Assembly (NCBI GenBank): GCA_002010065.2
Contig: MTMD02000002.1
Span: forward strand, 124,001-188,000
Source of the DNA: Candidatus Pyrohabitans jungbluthii
GTDB taxonomy: Archaea > Hydrothermarchaeota > Hydrothermarchaeia > Hydrothermarchaeales > BMS3B
Direction: 5' to 3'
DNA: 64,000 bases
In this document: piece after piece, positions 33,657 through 41,598 of the stretch
Layout: every line of letters starts with the position of its first letter
Position numbering within the stretch: the first letter of the stretch is position 1
The notes under the pieces: model-generated
Told to the model about the DNA's origin: nothing
Database searches by the model: none
The model's input: only the letters and a program-made list of their open reading frames with translations
Position numbers and translations under genes: made by a program

Positions 33657-34892
33657 TCATATTAGCCTGGTCTGAGTAAGAGTGAACTTGGACAGGCTGC
33701 GCAGGCGTATATCCTCTTCAACCACGCGTTTTATGTCCTTCAGCGGTACTTCAAGCTTTATCTCGCGGGTTCTTCCATACCTGCCTTTGCTTATAACAGT
33801 GGAGTTTAATATGCCAAGCATATCCAGCTCGGAAATTAAATCTGAAATCCTCCTCTGGGTAAGCGAGTCTATGGAAACTGCCCTGCATAGGCTCTTATAA
33901 ACCTGATAGATCTTGCCTGTGGTTATGAATTTAGTGCCCCGCTCTTCGAGGAGTATAACCGCGTAGAGCAGGACCTTTGACTGCGTTGGTAAGGTGCGCA
34001 CCGCCTCGACGACGTTATCCCGCTCTATCTTCTCATTGGCTTTGCGCACGTGTATCTCGGTTATTATCTCCGCATTCTCCCTCTCCGCCACTTCTCCGCT
34101 CACTCTGAGAAGGTCAAGGGCACGACGAGCATCACCATGCTCTCTAGCGGCAAGAGCAGCGCAAAGGGGAATTACATACTCGTCCAGAACCCCTGGCTCA
34201 AAGGCAAGCTCGGCTCGTTGCTTGAGTATATCCTCCAGCTGCTTGGCATTGTACGGCTTGAAGATTATCTCCTCCTCACCCAAAGAGCTCTGCACCCTGG
34301 TATCGAGGTAGCTTGTAAACTTTAAGTTGTTGGAGATTCCTATTATGCTCACCCTTGCGCGCTGAAGCTCAGAATTTATTCTCGTCAAGTTGTAGAGCAC
34401 CCGGTCGCCGCCCTTGGAAACGAGACGATCAATTTCATCAAGGATAATTATCACATTCTGCCTCCTCTCATCCACTGCTTCTTTAAATGCTGCATAAACT
34501 TTATCAGTGGGCCAGCCTGTGAAGGGCACATTTTCTCCAAAATGCTTAGCTAGGTTTGCAAGAACGCGATATTGAGTATCTGTAACCTCGCAGTTTAAAT
34601 AAACAGTAGAGATGGGAACTCCATACTTTTTACCAGTTTCTCTTAACCCTCTGCATATAAATTTAGAAACGATTGTTTTACCTGTGCCGCTTTTACCGTA
34701 AATAAGAATGTTTGATGGCGTTTCTCCCTTCAGTGCTGGAGCAAGAATAGTTGCAAGAGCATTTATTTCCTCTTCCCTGTGAGGGAGCTCATCGGGAGTA
34801 TAACTGTGCCTCAACGCTTCTTTGTTTTTGAACAGAGGTTGACGATGAAGGAAAGATTCAAAAATCCGTGCAAATGAATTCCTGACCTCCAT
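33657..34892 (-). CDS. cdc6: Orc1/Cdc6 replication initiator
   Basis: 411 residues. It binds ORB sites and loads the MCM helicase. The AAA+ ATPase has Walker A LIYGKSGTGKTIVSKF, Walker B VIIILDEIDRLV and sensor SIIGISNN; sensor 2 is in ARRALDLLRVSGE; the C-terminal winged helix reads RISDLISELDMLGILNS. A TTG-initiated frame starts at 34943, but ATG 34892 begins MEVRNSFARIF and gives the usual N-terminal length before LFKNKEALRHSYTPDELPHRE. The gene faces away from the adjacent origin. Confidence 0.96.
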   Translation of the reverse strand: MEVRNSFARIFESFLHRQPLFKNKEALRHSYTPDELPHREEEINALATILAPALKGETPSNILIYGKSGTGKTIVSKFICRGLRETGKKYGVPISTVYLNCEVTDTQYRVLANLAKHFGENVPFTGWPTDKVYAAFKEAVDERRQNVIIILDEIDRLVSKGGDRVLYNLTRINSELQRARVSIIGISNNLKFTSYLDTRVQSSLGEEEIIFKPYNAKQLEDILKQRAELAFEPGVLDEYVIPLCAALAAREHGDARRALDLLRVSGEVAERENAEIITEIHVRKANEKIERDNVVEAVRTLPTQSKVLLYAVILLEERGTKFITTGKIYQVYKSLCRAVSIDSLTQRRISDLISELDMLGILNSTVISKGRYGRTREIKLEVPLKDIKRVVEEDIRLRSLSKFTLTQTRLI

Positions 34893-34985
34893 ATCCACAA
34901 GCTCCTCAACGTCCACTTGAAATAAAGGTTCGGGGCAAACCAACTAAGTATAATACATCAGTCGTATTTAATATTTTTGAGTTCT

Positions 34986-35006
34986 CACCCTGTCTTTCCA
35001 CTGGAA
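34986..35006 (-). repeat. Degenerate mini-ORB near the cdc6 promoter
   Basis: On the minus strand it reads TTCCAGTGGAAAGACAGGGT, retaining the dyad TTCCAGTGGAA and the G-rich tail of the archaeal origin recognition box. It is just upstream of the cdc6 TATA region, so Cdc6 could bind there to limit its own expression. Confidence 0.65.
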
Positions 35007-35107
35007 TTTTATTATAGATAGTAATAATGCTTAAATATTAAACAAATTTCTATTATAAATCATGATAAAATACAAAAATACAAAAATTTTTTCACCCTAA
35101 TAATAGA

Positions 35108-35129
35108 GACCCCTTTATTTCCTGTGGAA
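35108..35129 (-). repeat. ORB element 1
   Basis: On the minus strand: TTCCACAGGAAATAAAGGGG followed by TC. It has the partial dyad and the G-string of archaeal origin recognition boxes. It differs at only two of 22 positions from the element at 35418, in opposite orientation. Confidence 0.85.
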
Positions 35130-35417
35130 TGTTTAGCTGTAACTTAGACAGGAGAATTAAGGTTATTTGGCGATATTGGAATTACAACGTCAATGTAGTA
35201 ATTATGCAAAATTATAGTGAAAGTTTTTACGGATAGATATGTGAGAATTCTTTTGCTTTTACTATTTTATAGAATCACTAAATTATGTAATTATTTGAAA
35301 AATACTTATAAATCTTAGTTATTTTCAAATCGTAAAACTTTTATACTATTAATGCCATAGTAACACTGAATACTTCTCGTCAAATATTATTGTAATAATT
35401 AAATTTTCCTTTTTGCC

Positions 35418-35439
35418 TTCCATAGGAAATAAAGGGGTG
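35418..35439 (+). repeat. ORB element 2
   Basis: On the plus strand: TTCCATAGGAAATAAAGGGG followed by TG. It is the inverted partner of the element at 35108-35129. Both G-strings point away from the AT-rich centre. It lies 59 bp before the herA start. Confidence 0.85.
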
Positions 35440-35497
35440 TCACTATAACCTTGGCAAGATTTATCTATGCATGAAGCGAAAGCTAAATTGAGGTAAT

Positions 35498-37030
35498 ATG
35501 ACCAAGATTGTGGGAATGATTTTTGGTGAGGTTGGATATGGCGATTTCAATTTCCTTGTAGCCAGAGATGCAAACCTCGAGAAGGGTGAATATGTCAAAG
35601 TAAATCATGAGAAGTATGGCTGGGTTCTTGCTCAGGTTCGCACAATTAAGCGTTATAATGAGCTTTATTCTCTCAATGCAATTACAGGCACTTCTATACC
35701 CAAGGCTCAGGAAGAGCGCATAATCGCCAACGCAAAGGTTATAGGCTACATTGACAAAGATGGCCTTCTCAAGACGCCAAAGATACCCTTCAGACCTGGG
35801 GAGAAAATATACGAGGCAGATGCTGGAATAATACGAAAGTCGCTCAAACTCGAGCAGAAGAATGGTATTTACCTTGGCCTGCTTGAAGGGCACAGCAGAA
35901 AGATACCAGTGTATCTCAACCCCAACAAGCTCATCCAGAAGCACATCGCCGTGCTGGCGAAGACGGGTGCAGGTAAGAGCTACACCGTTGGCGTTCTAAT
36001 TGAAGAGCTTATTGAGAAAAAGGTGCCAGTTGTCATAATAGATCCGCATGGAGAGTACTCTGCCCTTCGCTACCCTAACGACAGTCCAAGAGAGCTATCT
36101 TTGATGGAGCATTACGGAGTCACCCCCAAGGGTTATGATAGCGTGGTGGAGTACACCCCAAATCAGAGTATCAACCCTCAGGCTGATCGCAAGCTGAGCC
36201 TTGACATTACCCGCTTTACCATAAATGACTTCATTGAAATGCTCCCCACGAAGATTACAGACTCTCAGAAGGGCATACTGTTTGAGGCTCTTAAGGTCGT
36301 GGAGACCTACGGGAGTTACACCCTTGAGGATATTATACGGGTGATTCATGAGCATGAGAGCAAGGCGAAGTGGAATCTCATCACAAGCTTAGAGATGCTG
36401 CGAGAGAGTAAGATCTTTGAAGGCACCCCTGTTAAGACCTCTGAGCTGGTGCGTAGGGGTGTTACCTCCATAATAAACCTCCGCGGAGTTCAGCCTGAGA
36501 TTCAGGATATCGTTGTGTCTCGCATAGCTACTGAGATCTTCGAAGACAGAAAGCGGGGCAAGGTTCCACCCCTGCTCTTCCTGATAGAGGAGGCGCACAA
36601 CTTCGCACCAGAGCGTGGCTTTGGTGCTAAGGCTTCCAACAAGATTATTAGAACAATAGCCAGCGAGGGTAGAAAGTTCGGAATGGGTCTGTGCGTAGTA
36701 ACGCAGCGCCCGGCGAGAATCGATAAGAGCGTCCTCAGCCAGTGCAATACCCAGATTATACTCAAGGTCACCAATCCCAACGATTTAAAGGCGATAAGCC
36801 AGAGCATCGAAGGCTTTACCTCAGATCTAGAAGAGGAGATAAAGCAGCTGGAGCCTGGAGAGGCTCTTGTTGTTGGCGATGTGGTGGAGCAGCCTATATT
36901 TGTGGATGTGCGCGTCAAGCGCTCCCGGCATGGCGGGGCGAGCGTTGAGGTTGTGCGCGAGAGGCGTGGCAAACGGGTGAAAAAGACAGGCTTCGACTCC
37001 TTGCTAAGGCGAATTTTCTCTCGGTATTAG
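35498..37030 (+). CDS. herA: HerA-like DNA-translocating ATPase
   Basis: 510 residues. The N-terminal HAS-barrel (VGMIFGEVGYGDFNFLV, GEYVKVNHEKYGWVLAQV) precedes a FtsK/HerA-type ATPase: Walker A LAKTGAGKSYTVGVLIEEL, DPHGEYS, Walker B LLFLIEEAHNFAPE, and the arginine-finger region VVTQRPARID. HerA is a hexameric DNA pump that with NurA, Mre11 and Rad50 resects double-strand breaks; those partners are not next to it. Instead it is directly beside the origin. GAGGTAAT precedes the ATG. A close relative with another role in replication is possible. Confidence 0.92.
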   Translation: MTKIVGMIFGEVGYGDFNFLVARDANLEKGEYVKVNHEKYGWVLAQVRTIKRYNELYSLNAITGTSIPKAQEERIIANAKVIGYIDKDGLLKTPKIPFRPGEKIYEADAGIIRKSLKLEQKNGIYLGLLEGHSRKIPVYLNPNKLIQKHIAVLAKTGAGKSYTVGVLIEELIEKKVPVVIIDPHGEYSALRYPNDSPRELSLMEHYGVTPKGYDSVVEYTPNQSINPQADRKLSLDITRFTINDFIEMLPTKITDSQKGILFEALKVVETYGSYTLEDIIRVIHEHESKAKWNLITSLEMLRESKIFEGTPVKTSELVRRGVTSIINLRGVQPEIQDIVVSRIATEIFEDRKRGKVPPLLFLIEEAHNFAPERGFGAKASNKIIRTIASEGRKFGMGLCVVTQRPARIDKSVLSQCNTQIILKVTNPNDLKAISQSIEGFTSDLEEEIKQLEPGEALVVGDVVEQPIFVDVRVKRSRHGGASVEVVRERRGKRVKKTGFDSLLRRIFSRY

Positions 37031-37034
37031 GGAA

Positions 37035-37802
37035 ATGGAAGTGAAGGTTGGTTGCTGCGGCTTTCCGGGAGGGATGAAGAAGTACTTCCAGGAGTTCAGC
37101 CTGGCTGAGATTCAGAAGACCTTCTATTCCCTACCGAAAATTGGCACAGCGGAGAGGTGGCGCAGCCAGGCTGGCGAAGACTTCGAGTTCACCCTCAAGG
37201 CGTGGCAGCTTATTACTCACCCGCCAAGCAGCCCGACCTACAGGAAGGCGGGAATTGAGGTTAAAGATAAGGAGAAGTACGGTTTCTTTAAAGCCACCGA
37301 CGAGGTGCTTTCAGCTTGGGAAAAAACAAGGGAGATAGCAGAAGCTCTGCGAGCGAGCGTAGTGGTATTTCAATGCCCTCCAAGCTTTACTCAAACCCAG
37401 GAAAACCTCTCAAACCTTAAAAACTTCTTTAGCAGTATAGAAAGGGGTAATCTAACCCTCGCGATAGAACTCCGCGCCCCATGGGATCGTGAACTTTTGG
37501 CTAATCTATGCGAAGAGTTTGAGCTGGTGCACTGCGTTGACCCTCTTCGCGAGGAGCCGGTGACATCAAAGCTAGCGTACTTCCGTCTGCATGGGAGCTA
37601 CCATCATGGAAGGATAAACTACAAACACAGGTATACTGATGAGGAGTTGAGAGGAGTGCTTGAAAAGGTACTTAGCTTTGAGGTTGCGTATGTGCTCTTC
37701 AACAATATCTACATGGGGGAGGATGCGAAACGGTTTATGGAGCTGTTAAGAGGGAGGGGATATCTGAAGAATACCCAGCAAATTTTTATTCCACAACCAT
37801 AA
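37035..37802 (+). CDS. DUF72 (YecE-like) protein
   Basis: 255 residues. VGCCGFPGGMKKYFQEF, FEFTLKAWQLITHPPSSPTYRK, VFQCPPSFTQTQENLSNLKNFF, AIELRAPWDRELLANLCEE and YFRLHGS are blocks of the DUF72 TIM-barrel family. Its molecular function is unknown; its conserved acidic and aromatic pocket suggests an enzyme. It starts 4 bp after the herA stop and is likely co-transcribed with it. Confidence 0.92.
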   Translation: MEVKVGCCGFPGGMKKYFQEFSLAEIQKTFYSLPKIGTAERWRSQAGEDFEFTLKAWQLITHPPSSPTYRKAGIEVKDKEKYGFFKATDEVLSAWEKTREIAEALRASVVVFQCPPSFTQTQENLSNLKNFFSSIERGNLTLAIELRAPWDRELLANLCEEFELVHCVDPLREEPVTSKLAYFRLHGSYHHGRINYKHRYTDEELRGVLEKVLSFEVAYVLFNNIYMGEDAKRFMELLRGRGYLKNTQQIFIPQP

Positions 37803-37811
37803 GTAAGAGCC

Positions 37812-38246
37812 ATGAACAGATTCATTCTCCTTTGGATACTCATTGCCATGAGCGCCTGCGTGGGCTCTAGCTACTCTGGTGAGGTTTCAAAGGCGGAGGA
37901 GCTGATTTCCCAAGCTACCAACATGTGGGGAGATATAATCTCCAGCGACGACTATGCAAAGATTATCAAAACCTGCGATGTCAAGGCTGAGGTGGATGCA
38001 AAGGCGATGAAGCACCTCGAGAAGGCAGCGCAGCTTGCGAAGAGCGATGAAGAGAGGCTGTATGCCCAGTACCTTCTGAATTACGTGGAGAGCTCGGCAA
38101 AGGCTACGCAAAAGTACCGTGAGTACGCTGAGCTTATGCTCAACGGAGATGAAAACAGAGCCAATATCGCCGCACTTGAAGCAAACAGCTACCTAGAGGA
38201 GGCAATAGCCTGGAAGAAGCGCGCAGCCCAGCTCAAGCCTCAGTAG
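37812..38246 (+). CDS. Small helical lipoprotein
   Basis: 144 residues. The signal peptide MNRFILLWILIAMSAC has a lipobox cysteine at 16. The mature protein is almost wholly helical with short repeated patterns (AKAMKHLEKAAQLAKS, ANSYLEEAIAWKKRAAQL), suggesting TPR-like or helical-bundle packing. I do not recognise the family. It follows the DUF72 gene by 9 bp and overlaps the convergent flavoprotein gene by 7 bp. Confidence 0.75.
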   Translation: MNRFILLWILIAMSACVGSSYSGEVSKAEELISQATNMWGDIISSDDYAKIIKTCDVKAEVDAKAMKHLEKAAQLAKSDEERLYAQYLLNYVESSAKATQKYREYAELMLNGDENRANIAALEANSYLEEAIAWKKRAAQLKPQ

Positions 38247-39478
38247 CCTGCCCTTATGTGGCGTAACGCCTCTTCGACGCCCGCGGCTATGCCATCGGTC
38301 TCCATCCATCCTTCTGGTTTAACAGCGTCGCCCACCAAGTAGAGGCCCTCTACGGGCGTCGCCGGTGAAAGGTGCGTACCGCTGGGTGCGCGGTTCACAG
38401 GCCATGAGTTGCGGTAAACCTGCACCGCCAGCACGCGGCAATACTTCTTAAACTCAGGGAATAGTCTGTGCAGGTCTTTTAAACCCAGCTCAATCTCCCG
38501 CTTTACGTCTGCGCCCTCGGCTAGGCGCTGGTGGGACATGAGCAGGTGTTCACCTTGAGGAGCCAGCGAGGGATCTGCATTGGTCACCTCGTTTATCCCA
38601 TTTATCCTCTCCGCCTCTGGGGTAAAGAGCACACCACTGTGCCCGAGCATCGCCTTTTTGCACGCGACACTTATCTTGATACCAGCCGCGCCTTTGATGC
38701 GCGACACAGCGCGGGCATACTCCCGGGGCAAAATCTCCTGCGCCAGTTCCGCTGTTATCTTAGGCCCTGCGTTGCTGACCACTATGTCATAGCTCCGCTT
38801 CTCCTTCGCCACCACCTCAAAGGCTCTGCCGTTCTGCTTTATCGCAATAACCTTCTGCTTCAGGTAAAGCTCTCCCCCCTCGCTCTGAAGCACCTCCACC
38901 AATGCTCGGGTTACGCCACCGCATCCCCCAACAGGTATGCCGGGACCTCCAAGCTTGTTGATGTTTTTGGTCTGAGCGATTACCTCCTTCGCAGGCACCT
39001 CACTCGCCTTCAAGCTGAGACTCCAGCCTGTGAAGGAATCGGCTATCTTAAACACAAGCTCATTCTTAATCTGCTTTTCGAGCCACGAACGATAGCTCTC
39101 GTCGCTGGTAGCTTTGCCCAGCTTGAGCATCGCTATAATTTTAGTTATCTTGAGCTTGTCGCGCAGGGAGAAGAGCGAGGGCAACTCCTCGTACTCATAA
39201 TCCTTACCAGCGATGCGGAACATAGCTTGAGGCTGTGAGGGGATTATCTCCACGCCTGCGCCAAGCTGGCGAAGCATCCTGCCAAGAGGACCGCGTTCCC
39301 GATGAGGAATCATGTGCAGCGCTCCCGTGGAGAGCTGATAGCCCCTGTAATCTAAATTCGTAAAGCGCCCGCCCGCGTAGGGAAGCTTCTCGTAGACCTC
39401 TACCTCGAAGCCTTCCTTAGCGAGGTTTGCCGCCGCCAGCAAGCCGCCCAAGCCGGCACCTATAACACATGCACGCAA
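38240..39478 (-). CDS. Phytoene desaturase-like FAD oxidoreductase
   Basis: 412 residues. The N-terminal Rossmann motif is ACVIGAGLGGLLAAANLAKEGFEVEVYEK followed by PYAGGRF; the C terminus has GLYLVGDAVKPEGWMETDGIAAGVEEA. This places it in the carotenoid desaturase/amine oxidase-like superfamily (CrtI/COG1233). Archaeal members can act on isoprenoids or lipids; the substrate here is open. TTG 39478, with GAGGAGGG upstream, begins MRACVIGAG; a longer frame to 39541 would overlap the ferredoxin. It starts 2 nt after the ferredoxin stop, so the ferredoxin is a likely electron partner. Confidence 0.88.
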   Translation of the reverse strand: MRACVIGAGLGGLLAAANLAKEGFEVEVYEKLPYAGGRFTNLDYRGYQLSTGALHMIPHRERGPLGRMLRQLGAGVEIIPSQPQAMFRIAGKDYEYEELPSLFSLRDKLKITKIIAMLKLGKATSDESYRSWLEKQIKNELVFKIADSFTGWSLSLKASEVPAKEVIAQTKNINKLGGPGIPVGGCGGVTRALVEVLQSEGGELYLKQKVIAIKQNGRAFEVVAKEKRSYDIVVSNAGPKITAELAQEILPREYARAVSRIKGAAGIKISVACKKAMLGHSGVLFTPEAERINGINEVTNADPSLAPQGEHLLMSHQRLAEGADVKREIELGLKDLHRLFPEFKKYCRVLAVQVYRNSWPVNRAPSGTHLSPATPVEGLYLVGDAVKPEGWMETDGIAAGVEEALRHIRAGY

Positions 39479-39480
39479 GC

Positions 39481-39645
39481 TCAGCCCTCCTCTATGGCAT
39501 CGTTTGGGCAGTAGGCCACGCAGAGCCCGCAGTTCTTGCACCTCTCGCGGTCTATCTCTGCAACGCCATAAACGGTAATAGCCTCATTCGGGCAGAAGGG
39601 CATGCATGCAGCGCAGCCTACGCATCGCTCCTCGCGCACAAGCAT
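39481..39645 (-). CDS. Small 2[4Fe-4S] ferredoxin
   Basis: 54 residues. Two clusters are predicted by CVGCAACMPFCPNEAI and CKNCGLCVAYCPNDAI, a typical clostridial-type ferredoxin. The frame continues to 39726, but a minus-strand TATA box (AAATATTTAT, about 39666-39676) lies about 25 nt before ATG 39645, which is therefore the probable start. It is co-transcribed with the flavoprotein that follows. Confidence 0.88.
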   Translation of the reverse strand: MLVREERCVGCAACMPFCPNEAITVYGVAEIDRERCKNCGLCVAYCPNDAIEEG

Positions 39646-39763
39646 GCTCCAGCTTCTCCCGTGGCGGGATAAATATTTTTGGGTTACCTGCATTTTCGAG
39701 TGGGGCAGGCACAGCAACCTTTTCATTAGTTATCCATTAAATATCAATTACAGGTAATGGAAA

Positions 39764-39955
39764 ATGAAGAAAAACTACGTTACCATAAGCATACCCCGCG
39801 AGCTTTATGAGAAAGTGGCTGAGATGATTAAGGATACCGGCTTCCGCTCGCCCACGGAGTTCATAATATTTACCCTGCGCTTATTGCTCATGGAGCGCAG
39901 TGAGCGCAAGGTGATTGAAGGACTGCGCGCTCTGGGGTACTTAAAGGAGGAATAG
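39764..39955 (+). CDS. Ribbon-helix-helix (CopG-like) DNA-binding protein
   Basis: 63 residues. The strand YVTISIPRELYEKV followed by MIKDTGFRSPTEFIIFTLRLLLM fits the ribbon-helix-helix fold, where the strands of a dimer insert in the major groove. It starts a tight operon with an alkaline phosphatase-fold protein and a PAPS reductase-fold protein (gap of 2 nt), and is a probable autoregulator of it. Confidence 0.85.
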   Translation: MKKNYVTISIPRELYEKVAEMIKDTGFRSPTEFIIFTLRLLLMERSERKVIEGLRALGYLKEE

Positions 39956-39957
39956 CT

Positions 39958-40719
39958 ATGCTCATAATAGGCGTTGACTCCGCTACGTGGGATGTTATCC
40001 TGCCTAACATAGACAGGCTGCCGAATTTTAAGAGGCTTATGGAGGAGGGCGAATATTCGACTATTCACCTCAACCAGAAGCCCTGGTCTCCTGAGGTGTG
40101 GTGCTCCATGTTCACTGGGCTAACGCCGGAGGAGCACGGGCACCACGATTTTGTCGTCGATGGCGAGATTGTGCGCAGAGAGGATATTAAGGCGGAGTTT
40201 ATATGGGACCTGCTTGACAGAGCCGGGGTAAGTGTGAAGGCGCTCAACGTACCCTTCATTGTGCCGCCGTACAACTTCAATGTGGACTTCACGCCAGTGG
40301 CGGGAGGCGTGCCCGTAGAGGTGGACGAACTCCTAGAGGAGATTGAAAAGGTTACGGAAAAAGCGCTTGAAGTTCTTCGCAACGATAAGCCTGAGGTTTT
40401 CATTGTCGCTTACACAGCGCTGGACAAGCTTTCCCATCTCCACTGGGGCGAGCCAGTGCTGGTGGACTTCTATGAGAAGGTGGACGAGGCGATAGGCAAG
40501 CTTCTGCCCTATGACGATGAGGTTCTGGTTATCTCTGACCACGGCTTCTGCGACTACGATGCCGCGCCCATACGCACTCTTCCCAGAAGAACGCCCAAGG
40601 GGGAGATCAAGGGGGACCACCATCCGGATGCGATTCTGATAAAGAAGAACATACCCTGCGATATTACCCAGCCTATAGACGTTTTCCGCTGCATTAAAGC
40701 GCGCTACCTAGGTGATTGA
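39958..40719 (+). CDS. Type I phosphodiesterase/nucleotide pyrophosphatase family protein
   Basis: 253 residues, short for this alkaline-phosphatase superfamily. Metal-site residues are visible in IIGVDSATWDVI (first Asp and the nucleophile Thr), VAYTALDKLSHLHWG, LVISDHGF and KGDHHPDAI. SPEVWCSMFTGLTPEEHGHHD is a family block. It probably hydrolyses a phosphodiester or nucleotide phosphate. It lies between the RHH regulator and the PAPS reductase-like gene with almost no gaps, so the substrate may be a nucleotide sulfate or its product. Confidence 0.87.
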   Translation: MLIIGVDSATWDVILPNIDRLPNFKRLMEEGEYSTIHLNQKPWSPEVWCSMFTGLTPEEHGHHDFVVDGEIVRREDIKAEFIWDLLDRAGVSVKALNVPFIVPPYNFNVDFTPVAGGVPVEVDELLEEIEKVTEKALEVLRNDKPEVFIVAYTALDKLSHLHWGEPVLVDFYEKVDEAIGKLLPYDDEVLVISDHGFCDYDAAPIRTLPRRTPKGEIKGDHHPDAILIKKNIPCDITQPIDVFRCIKARYLGD

Positions 40720-41529
40720 ATGGACGAGGAGATAATGGCGCTGCCAATAGAGAAGAAGATAGAGAAGAGCAAAGCGGTGATAGCCGAGGCTATAGAGCGC
40801 TATGGCGATAAGCTGGTCGCGGCGTTTACGGGAGGCAAGGACTCTACGCTAATGCTGTGGCTGACCAAGCAGGTTTGCGAGGAGCAGGGGTACGAGATGC
40901 CAGAGTGTATGTTCATAAATGAGGGCAGCGTTTTTGAAGAGGTGCTCGACTACGTGGAGAGGATGCGCAGAGAGTGGGGCTTAGTTATTCACGAGGTTAA
41001 GAACGAAGACGTGCTCAACCAGGTCACCAAGGTGGGCGATATTGTTTACGTGGCAAAGCTCAATGAGCGCAACCGCAAGGAGCTTGAAAAGATAGGCTTT
41101 CGTGGCGAAAGCTTTGTTTTCAACCCTGAAAGCTTCGAGGGCAACCATCTGATGAAGACCGTGGCGATGAACATGTTCATAGAGGAGCGGGGCATACAAG
41201 CGGTTATGACGGGCATTCGCTGGGATGAGCAGGAGGCGAGAAGGGACGAGGTGTACTTCTCACCTCGTAACGATCCTCCACACATGCGAGTGCACCCGAT
41301 ACTCCACTTCCGCGAGCGCGAGGTGTGGCAGGTGCTTCGAAGTAACCGCGTACCTGTGAATGAGCTCTATGCAAAGGGATACCGCAGTCTCGGAGCGAAA
41401 GCGACGACGCAGCCGGTGAGCGATAAGCCTGCGTGGGAGCAGGATTTCGACTCCATACCTGAGCGCGCTGGGAGAGCTCAAGACAAAGAGGGGATAATGA
41501 AACGCCTGCGAGATTTGGGGTACATGTAG
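40720..41529 (+). CDS. PAPS reductase-family (PP-loop) protein
   Basis: 269 residues. The PP-loop AAFTGGKDSTLMLWLTKQ binds the nucleotide; MFINEGSVFEEVLDYVERM, MTGIRWDEQEARRDEVYF, and VHPILHFREREVWQVLRSN are the blocks of the PAPS reductase/CysH and CysD superfamily. A GYRSLGAKATTQPV segment resembles the C-terminal part of CysH, but no CGLH motif is evident, so it may not be a sulfite-forming reductase. The start codon follows directly on the stop of the phosphodiesterase gene, with GGTGA upstream. Confidence 0.87.
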   Translation: MDEEIMALPIEKKIEKSKAVIAEAIERYGDKLVAAFTGGKDSTLMLWLTKQVCEEQGYEMPECMFINEGSVFEEVLDYVERMRREWGLVIHEVKNEDVLNQVTKVGDIVYVAKLNERNRKELEKIGFRGESFVFNPESFEGNHLMKTVAMNMFIEERGIQAVMTGIRWDEQEARRDEVYFSPRNDPPHMRVHPILHFREREVWQVLRSNRVPVNELYAKGYRSLGAKATTQPVSDKPAWEQDFDSIPERAGRAQDKEGIMKRLRDLGYM

Positions 41530-41598
41530 GAATTACTTCTCAGAGCTAAAAATCGGAAGTCTTATATTGCGCCATACCAAGTTTATGGGGAGGAGGTA

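Larger units (their letters stand above)
34893..35497. other. Chromosomal replication origin (AT-rich intergenic region with ORBs)
   Basis: About 600 bp without a gene between divergent orc1/cdc6 and herA. Two inverted ORB-like elements bracket about 288 bp of very AT-rich sequence (35130-35417) that would be the unwinding element. The minus-strand TATA candidates for cdc6 (ATTATACTT near 34948-34956) and a plus-strand TATA for herA (GATTTATCTA near 35458) lie at the edges. The setting next to cdc6, DP1 and DP2 agrees with known euryarchaeal origins. Confidence 0.88.

Noticed and set aside
38531-39238. Antisense open frame (235 codons) opposite the phytoene desaturase-like gene
   Set aside because: The opposite frame has clear FAD motifs; this one is rich in His, Leu and Arg in the manner of shadow frames.
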